Origin: Achromobacter pulmonis
GTDB taxonomy: Bacteria > Pseudomonadota > Gammaproteobacteria > Burkholderiales > Burkholderiaceae_B
DNA: 64,000 nucleotides
NCBI RefSeq assembly: GCF_902859765.1
Contig: NZ_CADIJV010000001.1
Coordinates: 1 to 64,000 of the forward strand
Reading direction: 5' to 3'
The notes under the pieces were generated by a model. That model worked only from the letters and a program-made list of their open reading frames with translations. It was not told the origin of the DNA and did not search any database. Shown one piece after another: positions 40,980 to 49,514 of the stretch (its first letter is position 1; every line of letters starts with the position of its first letter). Made by a program: the position numbers and the translations under genes.

Positions 40980-41891
40980 TTATGCAGCCTCCCCGGCGGC
41001 CTGGTCGCGGCCCAGCATGGGAAAGCCCAGTCGTTCGCGGGAATCGTAATAAGCCTGCGCGACGGCGCGCGACAGGTTGCGGATGCGGCCGATGTAGGCG
41101 GCGCGCTCGGTGACGCTGATCGCGCCGCGCGCGTCCAGCATGTTGAAGGTGTGCGCGGCCTTGAGCGTGGCCTCGTAGGCGGGCAGGGCCAGCGGCACGT
41201 CCATCAGGCGCTTGGCCTCGGCTTCGTAGTCGTTGAAGTGCGCGAACAGCATCTCGGCCGACGAGTACTCGAAGTTGTAGGTCGACTGTTCCACTTCGTT
41301 CTGGTGGAACACATCGCGGTACAGCACGCGCCTGCCGTTGGCGCCTTCGGTCCAGACCAGGTCGTACACGCTTTGCACGTCCTGCAGGTACATGGCCAGG
41401 CGTTCCAGGCCGTAGGTGATCTCGCCCGTGGTCGGGGTGCAATCCAGCCCGCCGACCTGCTGGAAGTAGGTGAACTGGGTCACTTCCATGCCGTTCAGCC
41501 AGACTTCCCAGCCCAGGCCCCAGGCGCCCAGCGTGGGGTTTTCCCAGTCGTCCTCGACGAAGCGGATGTCGTGCTGCGTGGGGTCGATGCCCAGCGCCTT
41601 GAGCGAGCCGATGTACAGGTCCAGGATTTCCGGGGGCGCGGGTTTCAGCACCACCTGGTACTGGTAATAGTGCTGCAGGCGGTTGGGGTTTTCGCCGTAG
41701 CGGCCGTCCTTGGGCCGGCGCGAGGGCTGCACGTAGGCCGCGCGCCAGGGTTCCGGGCCGATCGCCCGCAGGAAGGTGGCGGTGTGCGAGGTGCCGGCGC
41801 CGACTTCCATGTCGTAGGGCTGCAGCAGGGCGCAACCCTGCTTGTCCCAGTATTCCTGGAGCGTAAGGATGATTTGCTGAAAGGTGAGCAT
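40980..41891 (-). CDS. glyQ: Glycyl-tRNA synthetase alpha subunit
   Basis: The 303-aa alpha subunit carries the aminoacylation site. Signatures include [20 protein letters not shown] at the start, [10 protein letters not shown], and [17 protein letters not shown]. It heads the minus-strand run glyQ-glyS-gmhB-plsC-metallopeptidase-gloA-def. The 257-nt gap upstream is shared with the divergent enoyl-CoA hydratase gene and holds a direct repeat CGGTTACATC at 41994-42003 and 42008-42017. Confidence 0.96.
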   Translation of the reverse strand: MLTFQQIILTLQEYWDKQGCALLQPYDMEVGAGTSHTATFLRAIGPEPWRAAYVQPSRRPKDGRYGENPNRLQHYYQYQVVLKPAPPEILDLYIGSLKALGIDPTQHDIRFVEDDWENPTLGAWGLGWEVWLNGMEVTQFTYFQQVGGLDCTPTTGEITYGLERLAMYLQDVQSVYDLVWTEGANGRRVLYRDVFHQNEVEQSTYNFEYSSAEMLFAHFNDYEAEAKRLMDVPLALPAYEATLKAAHTFNMLDARGAISVTERAAYIGRIRNLSRAVAQAYYDSRERLGFPMLGRDQAAGEAA

Positions 41892-42148
41892 AGGATTCTT
41901 GGAATTCGGTCGCCGGGCGACGTTTGCCGTGGGCGTGGGAAACCCGGCATTTTAACTGGCCCGGGGCGGCCCTGGGGCCGGACCCCGGAATCACGGTTAC
42001 ATCCACGCGGTTACATCTTTGCCGCGACGTGTCCCAGGTGGACACCGCCCGGGCGCCGCCCTGCGGCGGGCGGGCATTGGTCGTATCATTCCGGGTTGAC
42101 CTGTCTTATATAAAACCAACATCCAACCCCCCCGGAAGGAGCATCCGC

Positions 42149-42916
42149 ATGTCTGACCTGATCAAGGTGGAAGTCGCCGACGGCATCCAGATCATCACCA
42201 TCAACCGCCCCGAGGCCAAGAACGCCATCAACCTGGAAACCGCCCAGGCCATGGCCGCCGCGCTGGATCAGATGGACAGCCGCGACGACGTGCGCATCGG
42301 CATCCTGACGGGCGCGGGCGGGACGTTCTCGTCGGGCATGGACCTGAAGGCCTTCGCCAAGTCGGGCCAGCGCCCCTACGTCGAGGGCCGGGGCTTCGCC
42401 GGGCTGAACGAAGCGCCGCCGAAAAAGCCGCTGATCGCCGCGGTCGAGGGCTACGCGCTGGCCGGCGGTTGCGAGATGGCCCTGGCGTCCGACCTGATCG
42501 TGGCCGCCAGCAATGCCAAGTTCGGCCTGCCCGAGGTCAAGCGTGGCCTGGTGGCCGGCGCCGGTGGCATGCTGCGCCTGCCGCGCCGCTTGCCGTACCA
42601 CATCGCCATGGAAGTGATCCTGACCGGCGACATGCTGGGCGCCGAGCGCGCCTACGGCTTCGGCCTGGTCAATCGCCTGACCGAGCCGGGCGGCGCCCTG
42701 GCCGGCGCGCTGGAGCTGGCCCGCGCCATCGTCGAAAACGGCCCGCTGTCGGTGCAGACCGCCAAGAGCATCGTGGCGCAGTCCGGCGACTGGACCCAGG
42801 AAGAGATGTTCAACCGCCAGCGTCCGCTGATCGCCCATATCTTCGCGTCGGCCGACGCCAAGGAAGGCGCCACGGCTTTCGCGGAAAAGCGCAAGCCGGT
42901 CTGGCAAGGCAAATGA
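42149..42916 (+). CDS. Enoyl-CoA hydratase/isomerase family protein (crotonase)
   Basis: The 255-aa crotonase has the CoA-binding stretch IITINRPEAKNAIN, the oxyanion-hole motifs FSSGMDLKAF and LAGGCEMALASDLI, and the usual C-terminal helix. One expected catalytic Glu region reads FGLPEVKRGLVAGAGG, so hydratase activity is plausible. The frame is open upstream to 41924, but ATG 42149 follows GGAAGGAG at proper spacing. It is monocistronic and followed by two GC-rich repeats. Substrate range cannot be set. Confidence 0.88.
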   Translation: MSDLIKVEVADGIQIITINRPEAKNAINLETAQAMAAALDQMDSRDDVRIGILTGAGGTFSSGMDLKAFAKSGQRPYVEGRGFAGLNEAPPKKPLIAAVEGYALAGGCEMALASDLIVAASNAKFGLPEVKRGLVAGAGGMLRLPRRLPYHIAMEVILTGDMLGAERAYGFGLVNRLTEPGGALAGALELARAIVENGPLSVQTAKSIVAQSGDWTQEEMFNRQRPLIAHIFASADAKEGATAFAEKRKPVWQGK

Positions 42917-42925
42917 ATGAATGCG

Positions 42926-42996
42926 CCCACGCCGCGCCCGCTGCGCGAGCTGGCTGCCCCCCAGGGGGGGCTTTTGCCTTGGGGCGGCCCGGCGGG
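42926..42996. repeat. GC-rich intergenic repeat, copy 1
   Basis: This unit of about 71 nt begins CCCACGCCGCGCCCGCTGCG, contains a CCCCCC/GGGGGG hairpin and ends in GGCCCGGCGG. A nearly identical copy begins 80 nt later. I recall this element as dispersed between genes in Bordetella-group genomes. Confidence 0.85.
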
Positions 42997-43005
42997 GGAG
43001 AGACC

Positions 43006-43077
43006 CCCACGCCGCGCCCGCTGCGCGAGCTGGCTGCCCCCCAGGGGGGCCCTTTTGCCTTGGGGCGGCCCGGCGGC
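43006..43077. repeat. GC-rich intergenic repeat, copy 2
   Basis: This copy matches copy 1 apart from small differences after the G-run: six G then CCC here, seven G then a single C there. It lies 87 nt upstream of the fumarase ATG. Confidence 0.85.
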
Positions 43078-43163
43078 AAAAGAAAAGTATTCCTTTCACC
43101 CGCGCGGCTGGCCGGTAGGGCGGCCGCGTTTTCACGTTATCCCTTCGTTAATCGCATATCGCC

Positions 43164-44687
43164 ATGTCCGTCCTCATCAAAGAAGAAGACTTCATCCAGT
43201 CGATAGCCGATGGCATCCAGTTCATCAGCTATTACCATCCCGTTGACTACATCCGCCACCTGGCGCGCGCCTACGAGCGCGAGGAAAGCCCGGCCGCGCG
43301 CGATGCGATGGCCCAGATCCTGACCAACTCGCGCATGTGCGCCGAGGGCAAGCGTCCGCTGTGCCAGGACACCGGCATCGTCAACGTCTTCCTGAAGGTC
43401 GGCATGGGCGTGCGTTTCGACACCAAGCGCACCCTGCAGGAACTGTGCGACGAAGGCGTCCGCCGCGGCTACCTGAACCCGGACAACCCCCTGCGCGCCT
43501 CGGTGCTGGACGACCCGCTGTTCGCCCGCAAGAACACCCGCGACAACACCCCCTGTATCCTGCACGTCGAACTGGTCCCGGGTGACAAGGTCGACGTGCA
43601 GCTGGCGTCGAAGGGCGGCGGTTCGGAAAACAAGTCCAAGTTCGCCATGCTCAACCCCAGCGATTCGCTGGTGGACTGGGTGCTCAAGACGGTCCCGACC
43701 ATGGGCGCCGGCTGGTGCCCGCCGGGCATGCTGGGCATCGGCGTCGGCGGCACCGCCGAAAAGGCCATGCTGATGGCCAAGCAGTCGTTGATGGAAGACA
43801 TCGACATGTACGAACTGCTGGCCCGCGGCCCGCAGAACAAGCTCGAAGCGCTGCGCATCGAACTGTACGAAAAGGTCAACGCGCTGGGCATTGGCGCCCA
43901 GGGCCTGGGCGGCCTGACCACGGTGCTGGACGTCAAGATCAACACCTTCCCGACGCACGCGGCCTCCAAGCCCGTCGCCATGATCCCGAACTGCGCGGCC
44001 ACCCGCCATGCCCACTTCGAGCTGGACGGCTCGGGCCCGGCGCGCCTGGACCCGCCGTCGCTGTCCGAATGGCCGGAAGTGCACTGGGCGCCGGACTACA
44101 ACAAGTCCAAGCAGGTCGACCTGAACTCGCTGACCAAGGAAGAAGTCGCCAGCTGGAAGCCGGGCCAGACCCTGCTGCTGTCGGGCAAGATGCTGACCGG
44201 CCGCGACGCCGCGCACAAGCGCATCCAGGACATGCTGGCCAAGGGCGAGCCGCTGCCGGTGGACTTCACCAACCGCGTCATCTACTACGTCGGTCCGGTC
44301 GATCCGGTGCGCGACGAAGTGGTGGGCCCGGCCGGCCCCACCACCGCGACCCGCATGGACAAGTTCACCGACATGATGCTGGAGCAGACCGGCCTGATCG
44401 CCATGATCGGCAAGTCCGAGCGCGGCCCGGTCGCCATCGAGTCGATCAAGAAGCACGGCTCGGCCTACCTGATGGCCGTGGGCGGCGCGGCCTACCTGGT
44501 GTCCAAGGCGATCCGCGGCGCCAAGGTGCTGGGCTTTGCGGACCTGGGCATGGAAGCCATCTACGAGTTCGACGTGAAGGACATGCCGGTGACCGTGGCG
44601 GTGGATGCCCAGGGCACCTCGGTCCACACCACCGGCCCGAAGGAATGGCAGGCCAGGATCGGCAAGATTCCCGTCGCCGTGGCGTAA
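43164..44687 (+). CDS. Class I (iron-sulfur) fumarate hydratase
   Basis: The 507-aa single-chain class I fumarase interconverts fumarate and malate in the TCA cycle using an oxygen-sensitive 4Fe-4S cluster. The three cluster cysteines are well placed: C67 in RPLCQDTG, C185 in GWCPPGM and C277 in NCAATRH, with spacings like those of characterised enzymes. SKGGGSENKSK and IGKSERGP are further active-site segments. A strong terminator follows the stop. Confidence 0.94.
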   Translation: MSVLIKEEDFIQSIADGIQFISYYHPVDYIRHLARAYEREESPAARDAMAQILTNSRMCAEGKRPLCQDTGIVNVFLKVGMGVRFDTKRTLQELCDEGVRRGYLNPDNPLRASVLDDPLFARKNTRDNTPCILHVELVPGDKVDVQLASKGGGSENKSKFAMLNPSDSLVDWVLKTVPTMGAGWCPPGMLGIGVGGTAEKAMLMAKQSLMEDIDMYELLARGPQNKLEALRIELYEKVNALGIGAQGLGGLTTVLDVKINTFPTHAASKPVAMIPNCAATRHAHFELDGSGPARLDPPSLSEWPEVHWAPDYNKSKQVDLNSLTKEEVASWKPGQTLLLSGKMLTGRDAAHKRIQDMLAKGEPLPVDFTNRVIYYVGPVDPVRDEVVGPAGPTTATRMDKFTDMMLEQTGLIAMIGKSERGPVAIESIKKHGSAYLMAVGGAAYLVSKAIRGAKVLGFADLGMEAIYEFDVKDMPVTVAVDAQGTSVHTTGPKEWQARIGKIPVAVA

Positions 44688-44706
44688 GCCGGCAGCGGCA
44701 ACGCAA

Positions 44707-44740
44707 ATCGGGCGCCGATCACGGCGCCCGATTTTTTTTT
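44707..44740 (+). terminator. Strong intrinsic terminator of the fumarase gene
   Basis: ATCGGGCGCC pairs with GGCGCCCGAT over 10 bp around a 6-nt loop and runs into nine T at 44732-44740, 19 nt after the fumarase stop. Confidence 0.93.
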
Positions 44741-44802
44741 GGCGATGCATGGCGCGCCCGCGTGGGGGCCTCATTTCGTTCGTCCGCCGCAGCGCGCCTG
44801 TT

Positions 44803-46288
44803 TCAGTAGCGCACGTATTCCAGCGCCGGTTGGGCGGACGTCCGCGCGCCGGTCGTTGTGCCGGCCTTGGCGGGGCTGGGCTGCGCGTCATAGACGCCTT
44901 GCAGTTCCTGGGCCGCTTCGGCCGTCATCTGGGTGATGTCCTCGGTGACTTCGCCCAGCTTGGCCGACTGCGCCAGCGACACTTCCACGACTTCGCCCAT
45001 GATCTCGGTGACGCGGCGCGACGAGGTGACGATGTTCTCCATGGTTGCGCCAGCGGACTGCACCTGTTCGGCGCCGTTGCCGATCTGCTCGACCGAGGTG
45101 GTGATCAGGTGCTTGATCTCCTTGGCCGCGGCGGCGCTGTTCTGCGCCAGGCTGCGCACTTCCGCCGCCACCACCGCGAACCCCCCGGCCGTGCGGGCCG
45201 GCCCGCGCCGCTTCGACCGCGGCGTTCAGCGCCAGGATGTTGGTCTGGAAGGCAATGCCGTCCATCACGCCAATGATTTCGGAGATGCGCCGCGAGCTGT
45301 CGGTGATGGCGCCCATCGTGGCCACCACACCGGCCACGGTCTTGCCGCCATCCTCGGCAACGCGACAGGCATCGCGTGCCAGGATATTGGCCTGGCTGGC
45401 GCGTTCGGCGTTCTCGGTCAGGCCTTGCACCGCCACGCGCAGCGTCTGCGCGGCGGTGAAGCGCTTGGTGATGTCGGTGGCGAATTTCACCACTTTGAAC
45501 GGCCGCCCCTCGGCGTCGAAGATGGGGTTGTAGCTGGCCTCGATCCAGACGCGCCGGCCATTCTTGCCGATGCGCAGGTACTGGCCGGTGTCGTACTGGC
45601 CGCCGCGCAGCTTGCGCCAGAAGTCCTGGTAGGCCGGGGCGCGCACTTCCTCGGGCAGCACCAGCATGCTGTGATGGCGGCCGCGCAATTCGTCCGCGCG
45701 ATAGCCCATCGCCTCCAGGAACAGGTCGTTGGCGCGGATGATGGTGCCGTCCAGTTCGAATTCGATGATGCCCTGCACCTTGGAGATGGCCGCCAACTGG
45801 CCTTCGGTGTCGGCCTGGCGGCACTGCTGCTCGGTGACGTCCATCGCATACTTGGCCACCTTGAAAGGCCGGCCCTGCGGGTCGAGGATCGGGTTGTAGC
45901 TGGCCTGCAGCCAGACGTCGCTGCCGTCCTTGTGGATGCGGCGATAGCGTCCGGCGTCGTATTCGCCGCGCTTGAGCTTGTCCCAGAAGGCCCGGTACTG
46001 CTGCGAATCGCGGCGCTCGGGCGCGACGAACAGGCGGTGATGCTGGCCCACCAGCTCGCTCAGCGCGTAGCCCATGAGGTCGAGGAAATTCCGGTTGGCC
46101 GCCAGTACATGGCCGTCCAGGTCGAACTCGATGATCGCCTGCGCCTTGTGGATGGCCGCGAGCTGCCCTTGCAGGTCGGCATGTCGGGTATCGCGTTCGC
46201 GGCGGAACAGGCGCTTGAGGGGGCGGATCGCTGGCATGAAGGCTCGCTCGGCGCGATGGGCGGTGAATGAATCGGTGGCCCGAATCAT
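44803..46288 (-). pseudogene. Frameshifted cytoplasmic chemotaxis transducer with two PAS domains
   Basis: The intact part has two PAS/PAC modules in tandem (about residues 40-160 and 165-285; [22 protein letters not shown] and [22 protein letters not shown]) and no membrane segment. It continues into an MCP signalling domain with the tip [20 protein letters not shown]. Directly after GRG the frame is lost: on the minus strand a run of six G (45181-45186) should be five for [17 protein letters not shown] to follow in frame. The remaining ~123 residues are intact in the next frame and stop at 44803. As written, a 466-aa product with a false tail is made. A sequencing error or phase variation could also explain this. 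Confidence 0.85.
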
Positions 46289-46350
46289 AGAATCAAAACC
46301 CTCGCCGGATGCGCGCCTTCATTCGTTATGTTGTCCGATATGTGGGGGCG

Positions 46351-47589
46351 TCACTCAGCGCCTTGGCGATGCGTCTCCATCCATTCCGCGATGGCCCGCG
46401 GCGACTTGCCCAGCACCTCGCGCAGCACTTCCTCGGTGTGCTGGCCCAGCAGCGGCGGGGCGCGCCGATACACCACCGGAGAATCCGAAAAGCGCAACGG
46501 ACTGGCGGTGACGGGCGCGACACCGCCCGCCGGATGCGGCAGGTCGCGGCGCAGCTGCCGCGCCTGCGCCTGCGGGTGCGCAAACGCCTGGGCGATGTTG
46601 TTGATCGGCCCGCAGGGCACGCCGACCGCCTCCAGCCTGGCGATCCAGTCGTCGCGTGCGCCCTGGCGCATGATGGCGGCCAGTATCGCCACCAGTTCCT
46701 CGCGGTGGGTCACGCGCAGCCGGTTGCTGGCAAAGCGCGGATCGTCGCCCAGTTCCGGCGCGCCGATGGCGTTGCAATAGGCGCGGTACTGCGATTCGTT
46801 GCCGGTGGCGACGATCAGGTGGCCGTCGCTGGCGGCGAATACCTGGTAGGGCACCACGTTCTGGTGGGCATTGCCGGCGCGCGTCGGCGCCACGCCGGAA
46901 TTGAAGTAGTTGGAATTCTGGTTGGCCAGCAGCGCCACGTGGCTGTCCAGCAGCGCGATATCCAGATGCTGCCCGAGCCCGCTGCGATGGCGTTCCTGCA
47001 GCGCCGCCAGGATGGCCACGGTGGCGTACATGCCGGTGACGATGTCGGTGACCGCCACGCCGGCCTTCTGCGGGCCGCCGCCGGGCAGGTCGTCGCGTTC
47101 ACCAGTGATGCTCATCAGGCCGCCCATGCCCTGGATCATGAAGTCGTAGCCAGGGCGCCGCGCGAACGGCCCGTCCTGGCCGAAGCCGGTGACCGAACAA
47201 TAGATCAGGCGCGGGTTGATGGCCTTCAGGCTGGCGTAGTCCAGTCCGTACTTGGCCAGGCCGCCGACCTTGAAATTCTCCACCAGGATGTCGCTGACCG
47301 CGGCCAGTTCGCGGATCAGCGCCGCGCCTTGCGGCGTGGCCATGTCGGCCTCGACCGAGCGCTTGTTGCGGTTGGCGCTGAGATAGTAGGCCGACTCGTT
47401 GGTGTCGACGCCCTCGCCATCCTTGAGGAAAGGCGGCCCCCAGGCGCGGGTATCGTCGCCCACGCCGGGGCGCTCGATCTTGATGACGTCGGCGCCCAGG
47501 TCGGCCAGGTTCTGCGTGCACCACGGGCCGGCCAGGATGCGCGACAGGTCCAGCACGCGGATGCCGTCCAGCGCGGGCGGGCGCGTCAT
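46351..47589 (-). CDS. Family III CoA-transferase (CaiB/BaiF)
   Basis: The 412-aa protein opens with LDGIRVLDLSRILAGPWCTQ and has IKIERPGVGDD, DILVENFKVGG and LLDSHVALLANQN, the family pattern. Such enzymes move CoA between an acyl-CoA donor and a free acid, activating the substrate without ATP. The ATG overlaps the stop of the MaoC gene (ATGA), so it is the last gene of the SDR-MaoC-CoA-transferase operon. The donor and acceptor are unknown. Confidence 0.9.
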   Translation of the reverse strand: MTRPPALDGIRVLDLSRILAGPWCTQNLADLGADVIKIERPGVGDDTRAWGPPFLKDGEGVDTNESAYYLSANRNKRSVEADMATPQGAALIRELAAVSDILVENFKVGGLAKYGLDYASLKAINPRLIYCSVTGFGQDGPFARRPGYDFMIQGMGGLMSITGERDDLPGGGPQKAGVAVTDIVTGMYATVAILAALQERHRSGLGQHLDIALLDSHVALLANQNSNYFNSGVAPTRAGNAHQNVVPYQVFAASDGHLIVATGNESQYRAYCNAIGAPELGDDPRFASNRLRVTHREELVAILAAIMRQGARDDWIARLEAVGVPCGPINNIAQAFAHPQAQARQLRRDLPHPAGGVAPVTASPLRFSDSPVVYRRAPPLLGQHTEEVLREVLGKSPRAIAEWMETHRQGAE

Positions 47590-48446
47590 GGCCGCACCTC
47601 GGCGGTGCCGTGGCTCATGACGACGATGTCGCGCTCGACGGCGCGGGCGATGAAGCGGATCTGGCCATCGGCCATGCGCCACATGTCGCATTGCAGGGTT
47701 TCACCCGGATAGACCGGGGCCGAGAAGCGCGCGTCCAGCCGCGTCAGGCGCGCGGCATCGTAGTCGCACCAACTCTTGACCAGCGCATGCGCGGCCACGC
47801 CGTAGGAGCACAGACCATGCAGGATCGGCTTGGGATAGCCGGCCTGGTGCGCAACCTCGGGGTCGGCGTGCAGCGGATTGCGGTCGGCGTTCAGGCGATA
47901 CAGCAGCGCCGCCTGCGGCGGGATGCGCAGTTCGCAGCGGCGTTCGGGTTCGCCTTGCGGCGCGGCGGGCAGCGGTTCGGGGCCGGCGTCGCCCTGGCCG
48001 AAGCCGCCATCGCCACGGCAGAAGGTGCTCTGTTGCAGCGTCGCCAGGTGCGCGCCGGCGCTGTCGTGCAGGGTGCGCTCCGTGATGACGATGGCGCCCT
48101 TGTCCGCGCCCTTGTCGATGACGTGGGTGACGCGGCTCCTGCCGATCACGGTGCCGGACGTGGGCAAGGGCGCGTGCACCGCCAGCCGCTGCTCGCCATG
48201 CACCAGCCGCACCCAGTCGATGCCGGCGCGCGGGTCGCTCATCCAGAATCCGGGGTAGCCCAGCACCACGCTCATGGTGGGAAAGGCGCGCAGGTCCTTT
48301 TCGTACACGTAGCGCAACTGCCGGGGGTCCTCGGGGTCCTGCCCCAGGCCGATGCCCAGCGCGTACAGCATGGTGTCCTTGTCGTCGTAGTGCTGGCGCA
48401 CGTCGTCGAAGCGCCAGTGCTTCACGGTTGCATAGTCGAGCGGCAT
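47586..48446 (-). CDS. MaoC-family double-hotdog enoyl-CoA hydratase
   Basis: The 286-aa protein has two hotdog halves. The C-terminal half carries the hydratase 2 motif YRLNADRNPLHADPEVA followed by GYPKPILHGLCSYG, the same arrangement as the hydratase part of peroxisomal multifunctional enzyme type 2 (HSD17B4). It would add water to a trans-2-enoyl-CoA. The gene lies 7 nt after the SDR gene, whose product would oxidise the resulting 3-hydroxyacyl-CoA. Confidence 0.9.
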   Translation of the reverse strand: MPLDYATVKHWRFDDVRQHYDDKDTMLYALGIGLGQDPEDPRQLRYVYEKDLRAFPTMSVVLGYPGFWMSDPRAGIDWVRLVHGEQRLAVHAPLPTSGTVIGRSRVTHVIDKGADKGAIVITERTLHDSAGAHLATLQQSTFCRGDGGFGQGDAGPEPLPAAPQGEPERRCELRIPPQAALLYRLNADRNPLHADPEVAHQAGYPKPILHGLCSYGVAAHALVKSWCDYDAARLTRLDARFSAPVYPGETLQCDMWRMADGQIRFIARAVERDIVVMSHGTAEVRP

Positions 48447-48453
48447 GGCGGCC

Positions 48454-49368
48454 TCAAATGGGATCCCAGTCGATCACGTCGGGCGAGCGCTCCAACGCGT
48501 AGAAGTGCTTGCGCATGGCGGGCACGGCGATCTCGCCGATCAGCTCGGGCGTCCAGCCTTCGCTGTAGTGCATGCTGCGCAGCGGCCGCGGCTGGCTCAT
48601 CAGCATGATCTCGTTGGCGCGCACCGCGAACACCTGCGCGGTGATGGCGCTGGCCGCGTCACTGGCCAGGTACACGGCCATGGGCGCGACCTTGTCGGCT
48701 TCCATCTTCTTGAGTTTCTCGACGCGCGCCTTTTCCTCGTCGGTCTCGGCGGGAATGGAGCTGGTCATGCGGCTCCAGGCGAACGGCGCGATGCAGTTCG
48801 AACGCACGTTGTAGCGCGCCATGTCCAGCGCGATCGACTTGGACAGCGCCACGATGCCGAGCTTGGCGGCAGCGTAGTTGGCCTGGCCGAAGTTGCCGAT
48901 CAGGCCCGAGGTGGACGTCATGTGCACCAAGGCGCCCGCTTCCTGTTCGCGGAAATACGGCGCCGCGGCGCGGCTCATGAAGAACGAGCCGTTCAGATGC
49001 ACGTCGATGACCTGGCGCCATTCTTCTTCGCTCATCTTGTGGAACACGCGGTCGCGCAGATTGCCGGCGTTGTTGACCACCGCGTCGATGCGGCCGAAGG
49101 CGTCGATGGCGGTCTGGATGACGCGGCTGGCGCTGTCGTAGGCGGCCACGCTGTCGGTGTTGGCGACGGCCTGTCCGCCGGCCGCGGTGATTTCGCGCGC
49201 CACGGCCTGCGCGGGGCCTTCGCCGCCGCCTTCGCCGGTAAGCGAGACGCCGATGTCGTTGACCACCACCTTGGCGCCCGCCCGCGCCATGGCCAACGCG
49301 ATGCCGCGGCCGATGCCGCCGCCCGCGCCGGTAACGACCACTACCTTGCCGGAAACAATACCGCTCAT
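48454..49368 (-). CDS. Short-chain dehydrogenase, HSD17B4-like
   Basis: The 304-aa SDR has the NAD motif VVTGAGGGIGRGIA near residue 11, NNAG in the middle, and the catalytic YAAAK after MTSTSGLIGN. The long insertion VNDIGVSLTGEGGGEGPAQ near residue 37 is typical of the 3-hydroxyacyl-CoA dehydrogenase domain of multifunctional enzyme type 2. It is the first gene of an operon divergent from a LysR regulator. With the MaoC hydratase it would carry out two successive beta-oxidation steps. Confidence 0.9.
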   Translation of the reverse strand: MSGIVSGKVVVVTGAGGGIGRGIALAMARAGAKVVVNDIGVSLTGEGGGEGPAQAVAREITAAGGQAVANTDSVAAYDSASRVIQTAIDAFGRIDAVVNNAGNLRDRVFHKMSEEEWRQVIDVHLNGSFFMSRAAAPYFREQEAGALVHMTSTSGLIGNFGQANYAAAKLGIVALSKSIALDMARYNVRSNCIAPFAWSRMTSSIPAETDEEKARVEKLKKMEADKVAPMAVYLASDAASAITAQVFAVRANEIMLMSQPRPLRSMHYSEGWTPELIGEIAVPAMRKHFYALERSPDVIDWDPI

Positions 49369-49420
49369 TGGGACTCACTCCTGATGCCGCGGCACGCCGC
49401 GAGGGAAACCATTCCGCGTC

Positions 49421-49434
49421 AAACCGTATGGTTT
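49421..49434. promoter_or_regulatory. Inverted repeat in the SDR/LysR divergent promoter
   Basis: AAACCGTATGGTTT has perfect 5-bp arms around GTAT and lies between the two divergent starts. It is a candidate LysR binding site. A second, longer-spaced pair (GCATT at 49465-49469 and AATGC at 49489-49493) lies closer to the regulator gene. Confidence 0.5.
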
Positions 49435-49514
49435 ACGGGGTTGCACCATGGTATGTTCGTCACGGCATTCGAAGAATTCAAAATTAGAAATGCCCCCCTT
49501 CTGTGTGGTGGAAC

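Noticed and set aside
38886-42113. A plus-strand open frame of about 1075 codons opposite glyS and glyQ
   Set aside because: The minus strand encodes two intact, conserved synthetase subunits; the plus frame is a GC-bias shadow.
42926-43077. A CRISPR array
   Set aside because: There are only two units, they are about 71 nt long and GC-rich, the spacer is only about 10 nt, and no cas genes are present.
45181-45186. Programmed ribosomal frameshifting in the chemotaxis transducer
   Set aside because: The G6 run alone is a poor slippery site, no stimulatory structure or stop codon follows closely, and no MCP is known to need it. Slippage mutation or error is simpler.
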